DNA of 64,000 nt from an uncultured Thermotogae bacterium. GTDB lineage: Bacteria; Thermotogota; Thermotogae; Mesoaciditogales; Mesoaciditogaceae. A program made the translations under genes and the position numbers. Under the pieces are notes generated by a model that was given only the letters and a program-made list of their open reading frames with translations, had not been told where the DNA came from and did not search any database. Numbering within the stretch: position 1 is the stretch's first letter; every line of letters starts with the position of its first letter. Positions 1 through 8,508 of this stretch are shown here, one piece after another. The stretch covers positions 1 through 64,000 of the forward strand of contig CAJXLN010000005.1 of NCBI GenBank assembly GCA_913056255.1. Direction: 5' to 3'.

Positions 1-44
1 ACGCACAAATTAAGGGCATAGTTCAAACTCACTCAACATCTCCA

Positions 45-198
45 CTCGCGGCTACCGGTCGCGTCTACCAACTTGGTCGTAAAAGTCGAAATAACGAGTG
101 CCGAAGGGCACTCTCGGCTCCTCCGCTCGCGGCTACCGCCTTGGTCGTGAAAGCGGAAAAGATGGTGCTAAAGAGCACCTCCGCTCCTATTTTTGTTT
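45..198. repeat. Two tandem degenerate hairpin units with covarying stems
   Basis: Two units each begin with CTCGCGGCTACCG (45 and 126), continue with a CTTGGTCGT block (72 and 140) and end in a two-part hairpin. In unit 1 the outer stem AGTCGA/TCGGCT (84-89/114-119) encloses GAGTGCC-GAAG-GGCACTC (96-113). In unit 2 the outer stem AGCGGA/TCCGCT (152-157/180-185) encloses GGTGCT-AAAG-AGCACC (164-179). The two stems differ in sequence but both still pair, which points to selection on structure. Unit 2 is followed by a T-run (190-194), so on the plus strand it could be the terminator of a gene left of the window. A REP-type repeat or the 3' end of a small RNA is also possible. Confidence 0.55.
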
Positions 199-232
199 AG
201 GGATAAGCTCTAAAAGTTTACAGAATTTTTCG

Positions 233-261
233 TTGACCTAATTGAGAAAATATGATATTAT
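233..261 (+). promoter_or_regulatory. Sigma-70-type promoter of the TetR-family gene
   Basis: TTGACC (233-238) and TATTAT (256-261) are separated by exactly 17 bases, and the start of transcription would fall at about 267-269. The palindrome at 264-281 covers that start point, the usual arrangement for a self-repressing TetR-family gene. Confidence 0.75.
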
Positions 262-263
262 AT

Positions 264-281
264 TGACTGAGTGGTCAGTTA
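264..281. promoter_or_regulatory. Palindromic TetR-type operator
   Basis: ACTGA (266-270) and TCAGT (275-279) are perfect inverted arms around GTGG, directly after the -10 box. Operators of this form are typical of TetR-family repressors. I infer that the neighbouring regulator binds here and represses itself. I saw no second copy upstream of the opp genes, so control of the transporter is not supported. Confidence 0.65.
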
Positions 282-330
282 CTCACAATTTGACTACTCA
301 AAATATCTCAAGAGAGAAGAGGACTTTAAA

Positions 331-873
331 TTGGGAAGCAAAACGAGAGAAATGATACTCAAAGCAGCGCGAAAAGCCTTTTCTGCTCATTCTTATGCCG
401 ATGTGTCAATGGAGGACATAGCGGCCCTCGCTAAGGTTAGAAAATCTTTGATTTATTATTACTTTCCAAGTAAGGAAGACCTCTTTAAAGAAGCTTGGGA
501 TGAAGCTTTTCATGAACTTGAAGATAGGGTTTTTGGAATTTCCGAAGAAGATGGAAAATATATGAAAAAGGTAAAAAGATTTTTAAGATCGTACATAGAT
601 TTTCTGAGAAACGATCGACAATCTCTAAGACTTATAGAGAGGGAAAAAACGCGATTTTATTCTGAAAAAAGTCAAAATTGGCAGCATATTAAAAACAAGT
701 ACGATGTTTTTGTTCAAAAAGTAGCAGGGGTCATATCATCGGAAACTGGAAAACCAGCAGCGGAATACGCAAGGGCCTTGACTGACATTGTTGGTTCATC
801 CGCGCTTTTGCCTGAGGGACAAATGTCTCCTGACACAATCGAACTCATAATAACTAAAAGTATCGAACACTGA
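331..873 (+). CDS. TetR/AcrR-family transcriptional regulator
   Basis: A DNA-binding repressor with an N-terminal helix-turn-helix of the TetR type: the stretch ILKAARKAFSAHSY, then VSMEDIAALAKVRKSLIYYYF, is the family signature. The remainder (about residues 60-180) is the helical ligand-binding and dimerisation part and gives no clue to the ligand. The reading frame is open from a GTG at 271, but that codon lies inside the operator. The TTG at 331 has a GAAGAGG ribosome-binding site eight bases upstream and gives a normal-looking N-terminus (MGSKTREMILKAA), so I start there (180 residues). The gene converges on the opp operon, with a shared terminator between them. Family assignment is firm; target genes are unknown. 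Confidence 0.88.
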   Translation: MGSKTREMILKAARKAFSAHSYADVSMEDIAALAKVRKSLIYYYFPSKEDLFKEAWDEAFHELEDRVFGISEEDGKYMKKVKRFLRSYIDFLRNDRQSLRLIEREKTRFYSEKSQNWQHIKNKYDVFVQKVAGVISSETGKPAAEYARALTDIVGSSALLPEGQMSPDTIELIITKSIEH

Positions 874-894
874 TAACGGTCACCTTTCAAATTC

Positions 895-926
895 AAAGCC
901 ACCCACAAAGGGTGGCTTTGTTCTTT
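895..926. terminator. Bidirectional intrinsic terminator
   Basis: AAAGCCACCC (895-904) and GGGTGGCTTT (910-919) form a 10-bp stem with a 5-base loop, with T-rich sequence on both sides. It lies between the stop of the TetR gene and the stop of oppF, so it can end both transcripts. Confidence 0.85.
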
Positions 927-947
927 ATCCTTATTGATTATCAGTTA

Positions 948-1976
948 TCAGTTTTGTTCAGCCATTTCTTTCCAAAAATGGCACGCAACGTAATGATCGG
1001 GTTGTACCTCGATTAAAGGTGGATCTTCTTGAGAACATATGGGTTTTGCCATCCAGCATCTCGGATGAAATCGACATCCTGACGGAGGATTAGCCGGACT
1101 CGGAACATCTCCACGAAGTATGATGCGATCCTTGCGCTTAACGGTTGGATCTGGTATGGGATTGGCTGAAAGTAAAGCCTTTGTGTATGGATGAAGTGGG
1201 TTGATAAACAGCTCGTGCTTATTGGCAATTTCTACGATTTTCCCAAGGTACATGACTACTATTCTATCACTTATATGTTTAACGACATTGAGATCGTGTG
1301 CTATAAAGAGGTACGTAAGATTGAAATCTTTTTGAAGATCATCGAGCAAATTGAGAATTTGTGCTTGAATTGAAACATCCAAAGCCGACACGGCTTCATC
1401 ACAAACTATCAATTCAGGATTGAGTACAAGTGCACGAGCTATGCCTATTCTTTGTCTCTGTCCACCACTGAACTCATGTGGAAATCTGTTCATGTAAAGG
1501 GGAGAAAGACCAACCCTATCCATGTATTTTTTCACTATATCGTAACGATTTTTACGGGAACCTCCTATATGAGCTGATTTTAAACCTTCCGCTATTATGT
1601 CTTTTACTCTCATTCTTGGATCGAGAGAACTGTAGGGATCCTGAAAGATTATCTGCAGCTTCGATCTGTATTTATTCATTTTTCTCTTTGAAAGGCTTAA
1701 AAGATCGACCCCACCGTAATGTACAGTTCCAGAAGTTGGTTCTATAAGTCTCAATATAGTTTGACCTGTGGTCGTCTTTCCACAACCTGATTCCCCAACC
1801 AATCCAAGAGTTTCTCCCTTTCTAATGTAAAAAGAAACACCATCGACCGCTTTTACCCATCCAACTGTTCTTTTGAAAACACCTGCTTTTATTGGGAAAT
1901 ACTTCTTAAGATTCTTAACTTCCAGCAGAATTTTGGATTTCTTTTCCGTTTTCTTTTGTTCTTCAAGCTTTTCCAA
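948..1976 (-). CDS. oppF: Peptide ABC transporter ATP-binding protein, OppF/DppF type
   Basis: The second ATPase of an oligopeptide/dipeptide-type importer. Walker A (GESGCGKTT), the ABC signature ([15 protein letters not shown]) and Walker B ([14 protein letters not shown]) are all present. The C-terminal oligopeptide-transporter extension contains the cysteine pattern CRFHPRC...C...C seen in Opp/Dpp ATPases, which can hold an iron-sulphur cluster in this family. The frame overlaps oppD; it is open from a TTG at 2006. The TTG at 1976 is about eight bases after an AGGAAGG site and yields the shorter N-terminus MEKLEEQKK, so I prefer it. Last gene of the operon. In Thermotogota such transporters often carry oligosaccharides rather than peptides, so the substrate cannot be read from sequence. 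Confidence 0.9.
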   Translation of the reverse strand: MEKLEEQKKTEKKSKILLEVKNLKKYFPIKAGVFKRTVGWVKAVDGVSFYIRKGETLGLVGESGCGKTTTGQTILRLIEPTSGTVHYGGVDLLSLSKRKMNKYRSKLQIIFQDPYSSLDPRMRVKDIIAEGLKSAHIGGSRKNRYDIVKKYMDRVGLSPLYMNRFPHEFSGGQRQRIGIARALVLNPELIVCDEAVSALDVSIQAQILNLLDDLQKDFNLTYLFIAHDLNVVKHISDRIVVMYLGKIVEIANKHELFINPLHPYTKALLSANPIPDPTVKRKDRIILRGDVPSPANPPSGCRFHPRCWMAKPICSQEDPPLIEVQPDHYVACHFWKEMAEQN

Positions 1977-2991
1977 CTTTGGCACCACCTTCCTGCTGCT
2001 TAACAAGTTCTTTCAATTCGGAGTATCTCCAGCATCTGCTCCAATGTTTGGGTTCAACTTCAAAAAGTGGTGGTTCCTCTTGGCGACATTTATCCGTCGC
2101 GTATGGGCATCTGTTGTTAAATCTGCATCCTTTTGGCATATGGAATAGATCCGGAACTACTCCCTTTATCGACTCGAGTCTATCCACCTCGATATCAGGA
2201 CGTGGAATGGATTTCATAAGTCCGATCGTGTACGGATGAGAAGGATTTTTAAAAAGTGTTACCACATCCGCGTACTCCACTACCTTTCCAGCGTACATAA
2301 CAGCCACACGTTGCGCCATTTCAGCTATGACACCAAGATCGTGTGTGATCATTATAAGCGAAGAGTTATATTCTTTTAAAAGTTTGCGCATGAGATCAAG
2401 CACTTGTGCTTGAATGGTAACATCGAGCGCCGTTGTTGGCTCGTCTGCTATGAGTAAGCTGGGATTGCAAGACAATGCCATAGCTATCATAACCCTTTGT
2501 CTGAGGCCACCACTTAATTCATGTGGATACTCGTAAATACGCTTTTCTGGCATGGGAATGCCAACTTTTTTGAACATTTCAACTGTGTAGTTAAGGGCTT
2601 CTTTTTTCTTCATTCCAAGGTGAAGTTCCACCATCTCAGCAACTTGATTTCCAGCAGTGAAAACGGGATTGAGAGCTGTCATCGGTTCTTGAAAGATCAT
2701 GGCTATCTCTTTTCCACGAATCTTTCTCATTTCATGTTCTGAAATTTTCAGTAAATCTCTTCCTTTGTATATAACTTCTCCTTGTGGAACCTCTCCTACG
2801 CCCTTCGGTAGAAGTCTCATTATTGAAAGGGAAGTAACACTCTTTCCACAGCCGGATTCTCCAACTATACCAAGAGTTTCTCCCTCATTTATTTCAAAAT
2901 TAACTCCACCAATGGCTTCAACTGTACCATCTTCAGTGTGAAATACAGTATGAAGATTCTTAACTTGCAACAAAGTGTTCATATCTGCCAT
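1963..2991 (-). CDS. oppD: Peptide ABC transporter ATP-binding protein, OppD/DppD type
   Basis: First ATPase of the importer, 342 residues. Walker A (GESGCGKS), the signature [15 protein letters not shown] and Walker B ([14 protein letters not shown]) are intact, followed by the OppD/DppD C-terminal domain with the cysteine set [14 protein letters not shown]. It begins five bases after oppC ends and overlaps the beginning of oppF, so the two ATPases are translationally linked. It works as a heterodimer with OppF on the cytoplasmic face of the OppB/OppC channel. Confidence 0.92.
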   Translation of the reverse strand: MADMNTLLQVKNLHTVFHTEDGTVEAIGGVNFEINEGETLGIVGESGCGKSVTSLSIMRLLPKGVGEVPQGEVIYKGRDLLKISEHEMRKIRGKEIAMIFQEPMTALNPVFTAGNQVAEMVELHLGMKKKEALNYTVEMFKKVGIPMPEKRIYEYPHELSGGLRQRVMIAMALSCNPSLLIADEPTTALDVTIQAQVLDLMRKLLKEYNSSLIMITHDLGVIAEMAQRVAVMYAGKVVEYADVVTLFKNPSHPYTIGLMKSIPRPDIEVDRLESIKGVVPDLFHMPKGCRFNNRCPYATDKCRQEEPPLFEVEPKHWSRCWRYSELKELVKQQEGGAKVGKA

Positions 2992-2996
2992 TCAAA

Positions 2997-3884
2997 TCAC
3001 ATCCCTATAAGCATTCTTGGATCGAGTATATCTCTGAGTGAGTCACCAAGAAGGTTCCATCCCATGGCATAAAGTACTATGGCTACACTTGGAAAGGTAA
3101 TCGTGTACCAATATGAAAGTGGATTCCCGCTGGAAGAGACTATCCAGTTTCTTGAGAACGCAACTAACTGCCCCCAACTTGCATACCCAACAGGAGCTCC
3201 GAGTCCGAGAAATGAAAGTGCGGCAGCCGTTAACGGTATGGTAGCCATATCCATGGAAACCTGGATTATGATTGGAAATATGGCATTGGGCAAGATGTGA
3301 CGGCTTATGATCCTGTATCCCGGAGTTCCAAGTGCTCTGCCTGCCATGACGTATTCGTTCTCCTTAATTTCCAATACGCTTCCTCTTATCAGCCTTGCGT
3401 ATCCCATCCAGTAGAATATTATCAAGGCCAACATAACGTGGCTCAATCCTGGACCGAGCACTGTAACGACAACGATCACTCCAACGAGAAACGGAAATGC
3501 GAGAAATATGTCCGTAATCCTCATGAGAATCTCATCAACCCATCCACCGAAATACGCAGAGATCGTTCCAACGGTCAAGCCTATTATGAGGGAAAGTCCT
3601 ATGACTACAATTCCGATCTTGAATGCAGTTCTCGTTCCCCAAATTATTCCATAGTAAATATCGTACTGACCCTGAGTAGTTCCAAATGGATCTTGCCACG
3701 ACGGCGGTTTTGGAATAGACGACCATCCCATTTGTGGCATCTCATAGGGCGTATCAGGATACGGCGGTTTAGCAATTATCGGTGCAAAAATAGCGATTCC
3801 AACATACAAAAGAACGATAATCAAACCCGCAAAAGAAGTGGGGTTCCTTATCAACTTCTTTGCTATTTTGATGAATTTTTCCAT
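2997..3884 (-). CDS. oppC: Peptide ABC transporter permease, OppC/DppC type
   Basis: Inner-membrane permease of 295 residues. A first membrane segment (about residues 18-36) is followed by a periplasmic loop and then the BPD_transp_1 domain with five further segments. The EAA-type cytoplasmic loop near EYVMAGRALGTPGYRIISRHILPN contacts the ATPases. The N-terminal extension is typical of OppC rather than OppB. It starts six bases after oppB ends. Confidence 0.92.
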   Translation of the reverse strand: MEKFIKIAKKLIRNPTSFAGLIIVLLYVGIAIFAPIIAKPPYPDTPYEMPQMGWSSIPKPPSWQDPFGTTQGQYDIYYGIIWGTRTAFKIGIVVIGLSLIIGLTVGTISAYFGGWVDEILMRITDIFLAFPFLVGVIVVVTVLGPGLSHVMLALIIFYWMGYARLIRGSVLEIKENEYVMAGRALGTPGYRIISRHILPNAIFPIIIQVSMDMATIPLTAAALSFLGLGAPVGYASWGQLVAFSRNWIVSSSGNPLSYWYTITFPSVAIVLYAMGWNLLGDSLRDILDPRMLIGM

Positions 3885-3890
3885 TCTACA

Positions 3891-4970
3891 TCACTCCACC
3901 CGAACTCTTGGATCTATAATAGCATAGGAAATATCCACGATGAGATTTCCTACAACTGTTACAATTCCAAAGATAACTGCAACACCGAGAACACCTGCAT
4001 AATCAAATTGCTCTGCAGCTTGCGCTGCAAAGCTACCGATACCTGGATAGTTGAAGATCGTTTCGGTTATTATAACTCCTCCAAGCAATCCTATGAACAT
4101 CAATCCCGAAACAGTAACAGCTGGAATGAGCGCATTGCGCTTGGCGTGTTTGTTCACGACAACTTTTTCGCTTAATCCCTTGGCACGTGCAGTGCGGATG
4201 TAGTCCTGCCCAAGCGATTCAAGCATTGAAGAGCGCGTGATCCTTAGCAATCCAGCCCAAGACAGGAAAGAAAGGGTAAGTACCGGATCGATGAGATGCT
4301 TGAGAAGATCTAAAAACACAAAAATTCTTCCATTGAGAAGCGCATCTATGGTCGAAATGGTAGTGTAATGGTGAAAATCTTTGGCATAGTAAATCATTTG
4401 TGCCCACTGATCCATTCTACCCGGAGGCAACCAACCAAGCACTCCATAAAGTACGAACAAGAGCAACAATCCAAGAACGAAAGCTGGCACTGAATAGCCC
4501 AGCAAAGCCAACACCCTCAATATCTGATCTATTGCTCCATTGTGGTGAGCTGCAGCTGTAACACCCAACCATATTCCTATGAATATAATCGGGACTATGG
4601 CATAAATGGTGAGCTCAATAGTTGCAGGAAATCTCTGCTGTAAAACCTTTGTAACGGGTTCATTCAGAGAGAGAGACCATCCAAAATTTCCATGAACAAT
4701 TGCATTGAGCCATCTACCGTACCTGAATATGAAGGGTTTGTTTAGACCATACTTTTCGATAATTTTTTCCACATTTCCCGCTTGAAGCTCACGCGGGCTT
4801 GACACGTACGCACTGACCAATTGATAAGGAGACAGAAAAGATATAAAAAAGAATATCAAAAATGTGAGACCCAAAATCGTCACAGGCAACAGAAGCAACC
4901 TCCTGATGATAAAACTTATCAAGTTAGACACCATCCTCTCTTTTTCGTTAAAGAGCCAAAATCTCAGCAA
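3891..4970 (-). CDS. oppB: Peptide ABC transporter permease, OppB/DppB type
   Basis: Inner-membrane permease, 359 residues, with an N-terminal hydrophobic segment (LLLLPVTILGLTFLIFFFI), a large periplasmic loop and the BPD_transp_1 domain. The EAA-type loop reads DYIRTARAKGLSEKVVVNKHAKRNALIPAV. The TTG start at 4970 has an AAGGA site eight bases upstream; an in-frame ATG at 4934 gives a more standard N-terminus and is the alternative. It is first in the oppB-C-D-F run and is separated from the binding-protein gene by a terminator-like hairpin, which would lower permease expression relative to the binding protein. Confidence 0.9.
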   Translation of the reverse strand: MLRFWLFNEKERMVSNLISFIIRRLLLLPVTILGLTFLIFFFISFLSPYQLVSAYVSSPRELQAGNVEKIIEKYGLNKPFIFRYGRWLNAIVHGNFGWSLSLNEPVTKVLQQRFPATIELTIYAIVPIIFIGIWLGVTAAAHHNGAIDQILRVLALLGYSVPAFVLGLLLLFVLYGVLGWLPPGRMDQWAQMIYYAKDFHHYTTISTIDALLNGRIFVFLDLLKHLIDPVLTLSFLSWAGLLRITRSSMLESLGQDYIRTARAKGLSEKVVVNKHAKRNALIPAVTVSGLMFIGLLGGVIITETIFNYPGIGSFAAQAAEQFDYAGVLGVAVIFGIVTVVGNLIVDISYAIIDPRVRVE

Positions 4971-5159
4971 AATACAATTCCTTGACTTATTTTAGCAGAT
5001 ATCCAACTCAAATATCACTATTCATGAATTCTTCCTCCTTCACCAAAATATGATTTTTTCTTTTCTCTTTAAATAACGCAAAATTCATAAAATTATAGAA
5101 CTTCAACTTGTTAAACTTCAAGACTCTACAAATGATAATCACATTGATTTTAACCTAAA

Positions 5160-5198
5160 AAAAATAAAAAAGAAAAGGGCTTGAGACATAGCCCTTTT
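5160..5198 (-). terminator. Terminator or attenuator between binding protein and permeases
   Basis: AAAAGGGCT (5173-5181) pairs with AGCCCTTTT (5190-5198) around an 8-base loop. On the minus strand it is followed by a long T-rich stretch (5160-5172). It lies 25 bases after the stop of the solute-binding protein. The remaining sequence to oppB (4971-5160) is A/T-rich and shows no gene. Confidence 0.8.
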
Positions 5199-5222
5199 CT
5201 TTTCACTAACTTGATATGCTTT

Positions 5223-7082
5223 TTACTTCGAAAGAGAGTAGAAATCCGCTCCTGGTCTCATGGCGTTGTAATACCATCCTTTAACCCAGGATCTTTGAAC
5301 GTGAACCGCGTATGGTTGATCGAGCCACAGGAACAGCGCGTTGTCGTAAGCAAGAACATTTAGCTTTTCGTAAATCTCCGCGCGTTTTTGCGGATCCGTG
5401 GTTCTCATAGATGCGTTAACAAGTGGATCCATATGCGTCTTTGCCCATTTCACGTAATTTGCACCAAGTGTGCTTCCGTATGCTCCCGTGGAAGAGTAGT
5501 AAGGCTGAGCAAAATCGTAAGGATCAGGATAATCGGCGAGCCATCCAAGAGAAAACATTGGAAGTTTTCCTGCAAGGTAGTCATCAAGGAAAGAAGCCCA
5601 TAATTCTGATTTAACGTTTATCACAAACTTCGGATTGATCTTCCTTGCATAAGCCCTTATCATTTCACATGCAGTACGTCTTTGCACATTTCCAGAGTTG
5701 TAAACGATTGTGAACTTGAAGCCTTTCTTCCAAAGTTCACCGTTGTACGCCTTTTTGAAATATTCGGTGGCTTTGGCAAGATCTTGTTTATACGTTGGTG
5801 GAACTTTTGGATTGTATCCAAGCATTCCCTTGGGGATAGCACTGTTTGGAGTTATCGCATGTCCAAGGTTAACCTTATCTATGAATACTTTGTAAGGGAA
5901 AAGGTAATCAAAGGCTTTTCTAACGTTCAAATCGGAGAAGAAATCTGGCGGAATGCCGTTTCCATCGAGTTTGCCCGATCCGATGTACGGATTCCCCTTG
6001 GCTGCAACAGTCCAATTGAAGAACATGTTGATGATCGTCAAAGTTGGAAATCCCTTTCCTGGCGTCACATCGACTCCCTTAATACCCTTTACCTGAGAAA
6101 TGTACTGTATTGGTACGTAAACCAAATCAGCGTTTCCACGAACGAGATCGAGTTTTCTCGTCGTGAATTCGTTCACTCTCTTTACAACTGCGTATTCAAC
6201 CTTCGCAGGTCCTGCCCAGTATTCGTCAAATCTCTTGAAAACGATATCTCGGCCTTTCGTCCATCTATCAAGTGTGAAAGGTCCCGTGCCGTTGGTAATG
6301 GAATAAAGCGGATCCGTTTCGCGAGTCGGGTTGTGATATTTCCACCACGTGTCAGCAGTACCTGGCCACGCACCGTTAGCGACGGCCCATTTTTTGTCTA
6401 TTATCGCACCCCAATTCGCACCGTGTGCAATGATGAAGAGAAGTGGTGGGTAAGGGTGTGGAAGATGAAGTATTACGTCGTTGCCTTTTATCTCGAATAC
6501 TTTGCTAACGAGCTTGAACGTGTCGAGTAACGCCTGCTTGTACTTAGCGTTCTTTGGAGTCTTCGTTCCCTCTACGAAAAGATCACTGAAGGATTTTACC
6601 CCAGCGAGCTTTGTAGCCCACTGCTCAATGCTGTCAACGTAAGCACCATTGATCATGGGAAGCATCGGTTCAGATAGCATCCATGATGGACCACCAGAAC
6701 GATCAAAAATGAGCGTTCTTTCGAAAGAATAGACAACATCTTCTGGCGTGAGAATATCCCCATTGTGGAAATAGACACCTTTGCGAATGTGAAAGATGTA
6801 AGTCTTTCCATTGTCAAGAATCGTTCCGTCTTTCGCGCTGGGAACGTTCGTTGAAAGCATTGGAAGAAAATTCTTGATGGATGTGCCATCATATTGAATA
6901 AGGTTGTCGTAAATCTGCCACATGGCTTCACCTGATGCGGTGTCATAACCCCAAGCCGGATCGAGAGTTGCGATTGTTCCTATAGTCTCTTCGATCATGG
7001 TGTTTGGATTTGATACCTGCGCCATACCAATGACTCCTCCCACAAGGAGCACCGCCATGAGAATTACCAATACCTTTTTCAC
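5223..7082 (-). CDS. ABC transporter substrate-binding protein, family 5
   Basis: An extracytoplasmic binding protein of 619 residues for the adjacent Opp-type permease. The N-terminus is a classic signal peptide (MKKVLVILMAVLLVGGVIG), with no lipobox cysteine, so it is probably released into the periplasm or held there non-covalently. The SBP_bac_5 fold is shown by TLDPAWGYDTASGEAMWQIYDNL near the start, the segment VYFHNGDILTPEDVVYSFER and NVRKAFDYLFPY. The GTG start follows an AAGGGGG site. The promoter at 7207-7235 gives a leader of about 115 bases. The ligand is unknown; peptides or oligosaccharides are both possible in this family. Confidence 0.9.
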   Translation of the reverse strand: MKKVLVILMAVLLVGGVIGMAQVSNPNTMIEETIGTIATLDPAWGYDTASGEAMWQIYDNLIQYDGTSIKNFLPMLSTNVPSAKDGTILDNGKTYIFHIRKGVYFHNGDILTPEDVVYSFERTLIFDRSGGPSWMLSEPMLPMINGAYVDSIEQWATKLAGVKSFSDLFVEGTKTPKNAKYKQALLDTFKLVSKVFEIKGNDVILHLPHPYPPLLFIIAHGANWGAIIDKKWAVANGAWPGTADTWWKYHNPTRETDPLYSITNGTGPFTLDRWTKGRDIVFKRFDEYWAGPAKVEYAVVKRVNEFTTRKLDLVRGNADLVYVPIQYISQVKGIKGVDVTPGKGFPTLTIINMFFNWTVAAKGNPYIGSGKLDGNGIPPDFFSDLNVRKAFDYLFPYKVFIDKVNLGHAITPNSAIPKGMLGYNPKVPPTYKQDLAKATEYFKKAYNGELWKKGFKFTIVYNSGNVQRRTACEMIRAYARKINPKFVINVKSELWASFLDDYLAGKLPMFSLGWLADYPDPYDFAQPYYSSTGAYGSTLGANYVKWAKTHMDPLVNASMRTTDPQKRAEIYEKLNVLAYDNALFLWLDQPYAVHVQRSWVKGWYYNAMRPGADFYSLSK

Positions 7083-7206
7083 TAATATTACCCCCTTCTA
7101 AATACAATTCGTCCCAGGATCTTGTTCAATAAAATACCGGGAAATGAATTTTTAGAAGTTTTAATCTACCTGTAACCCCAGAACAGATCCTGTTGACATG
7201 ATTATA

Positions 7207-7235
7207 ATTATATCCCAAAAAATACCACATGTCAA
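7207..7235 (-). promoter_or_regulatory. Consensus promoter of the substrate-binding protein gene
   Basis: On the minus strand TTGACA (7230-7235) and TATAAT (7207-7212) are separated by exactly 17 bases, a perfect sigma-70 match. Downstream, the palindrome AACAGATCCTGTT (7182-7194) lies just after the expected transcription start. A related GAACAAGATCCTG sequence on the minus strand (about 7113-7127) recurs in the leader. These could be operator sites, but no regulator is identified. Confidence 0.85.
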
Positions 7236-7362
7236 GAAAGATTTAACTTCGAGTTCTTTAGTTCTTAATGTGAAGGGTATTTATTCAAAAGCGTGGTAAA
7301 ATACATTGAGCAATTTGAGCAATTGCTTAAATACTTGAATTTCTGAGAGGAGGAAGTACACA

Positions 7363-8508
7363 ATGATAAAGAAACTCCGAATCATGACTCCAGGACCAAC
7401 ACCTGTCCCGGTTGATGTGCTTCTGGAAGGAGCAAAGGAAACACTTTATCACCGTAATCCCAGGTTCAAAAAAATGCTTACATCTGCTTCAGAAGGACTC
7501 AAAAAGGTTTTTAAGACCAGGGGACAGGTTTTCATACTTGCCTCGTCTGGAACTGGAGCAATGGAAACAGCTGTGGCAAACACAGTAAGCCCTGGTGACA
7601 AGGTTATCACAGTAGTTGGAGGAAAGTTCGGGGAGCGTTGGGCAGAACTCTGTAAAGCTTATGGTGCGAATATGCACAAGATCGATGTTGAGTGGGGAGA
7701 TTATCTTAGAGCCGATCAGATTGAAAAAGCTTTGAAAGAAAATCCAGACATCAAAGTGGTTTTCACAACTCTCAGTGAGACATCCACAGGTGTTGTGAAT
7801 GACATAAAAGCTGTAGCAGAGATCGTTAAAAAGACGAAGGCCATACTCGTTGTCGACGCCGTCAGCGGACTTATTGCAGAACCTCTTGAAATGGACGAAT
7901 GGGGTGTTGACATCGCCATAGCTGGTTCTCAAAAAGCATTTATGATGCCTCCAGGACTCGCTTTTGTGGCAGTAAATGGCGAAAAGGCGTGGAAACGCAT
8001 AGAGGAATCGAAGTCTCCAAGGTACTACTTTGACCTTCGCGCTTACAGGGACAAATACACCGATACTCCATACACAGGGGCCGTCAATCTCGTTTACCAA
8101 CTCAACAAATCCCTTGAAATGATTGAATCCGAAACACTTGAAAAGGTTTGGGAGCGACATGCGATCTTCGCGAATGCGATGAGAAAAGGAATCCAGGCAC
8201 TTGGTCTTGAACTCTTTGCGAAAAAACCTGGAAATGTTTTAACGGCTGTAAAGGTGCCAAACGACATAGATGGTCTCGAATTCTTAAAAGTGTGTCGTGA
8301 AGAGTACGGAATGGTTTTTTCAGGTGGTCAGGCTAAACTCAAGGGAAAGATCTTTAGAGTCTCAAATCTTGGATACGTGGACAAGCTTGACATGATCTCC
8401 GCAATAGTCACGATCGAAATGGCTATGAAGAAAATGGGGAAAGATGTTCTGATTGGATCGGGCGTAAAAGCCGTGGAAGAATCACTTCTGGAGGCTGATG
8501 AAAAATGA
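7363..8508 (+). CDS. Serine-type PLP aminotransferase (alanine-glyoxylate/serine-pyruvate family)
   Basis: A class V aminotransferase of 381 residues. It begins with the family mark MTPGPTPVP and contains ASSGTGAMETAVAN (phosphate-binding region), VVDAVSGL (the aspartate contacting the PLP ring) and AGSQKAFMMPPG, whose lysine is the expected PLP Schiff base. It ends in an ATGA overlap with a phosphoglycerate-dehydrogenase gene. In Thermotoga the same pair is thought to supply serine from 3-phosphoglycerate, with this enzyme acting in place of SerC. Glyoxylate or pyruvate as amino acceptor is equally compatible with the family. A good GAGAGGAGG site precedes the ATG. Confidence 0.88.
   Translation: MIKKLRIMTPGPTPVPVDVLLEGAKETLYHRNPRFKKMLTSASEGLKKVFKTRGQVFILASSGTGAMETAVANTVSPGDKVITVVGGKFGERWAELCKAYGANMHKIDVEWGDYLRADQIEKALKENPDIKVVFTTLSETSTGVVNDIKAVAEIVKKTKAILVVDAVSGLIAEPLEMDEWGVDIAIAGSQKAFMMPPGLAFVAVNGEKAWKRIEESKSPRYYFDLRAYRDKYTDTPYTGAVNLVYQLNKSLEMIESETLEKVWERHAIFANAMRKGIQALGLELFAKKPGNVLTAVKVPNDIDGLEFLKVCREEYGMVFSGGQAKLKGKIFRVSNLGYVDKLDMISAIVTIEMAMKKMGKDVLIGSGVKAVEESLLEADEK

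Noticed and set aside
3297-4175. Long plus-strand open frame (292 codons) opposite the permease genes
   Set aside because: It lies antisense to oppC and oppB, has no ribosome site, and its translation shows low-complexity, non-domain sequence. It is a shadow of the permease codons.
5682-6530. Plus-strand open frame (282 codons) opposite the substrate-binding protein
   Set aside because: Antisense to a clear family-5 binding protein; no family features.
7489-8160. Minus-strand open frame of 223 codons within the aminotransferase gene
   Set aside because: Antisense to PLP-binding motifs; sequence is not protein-like.
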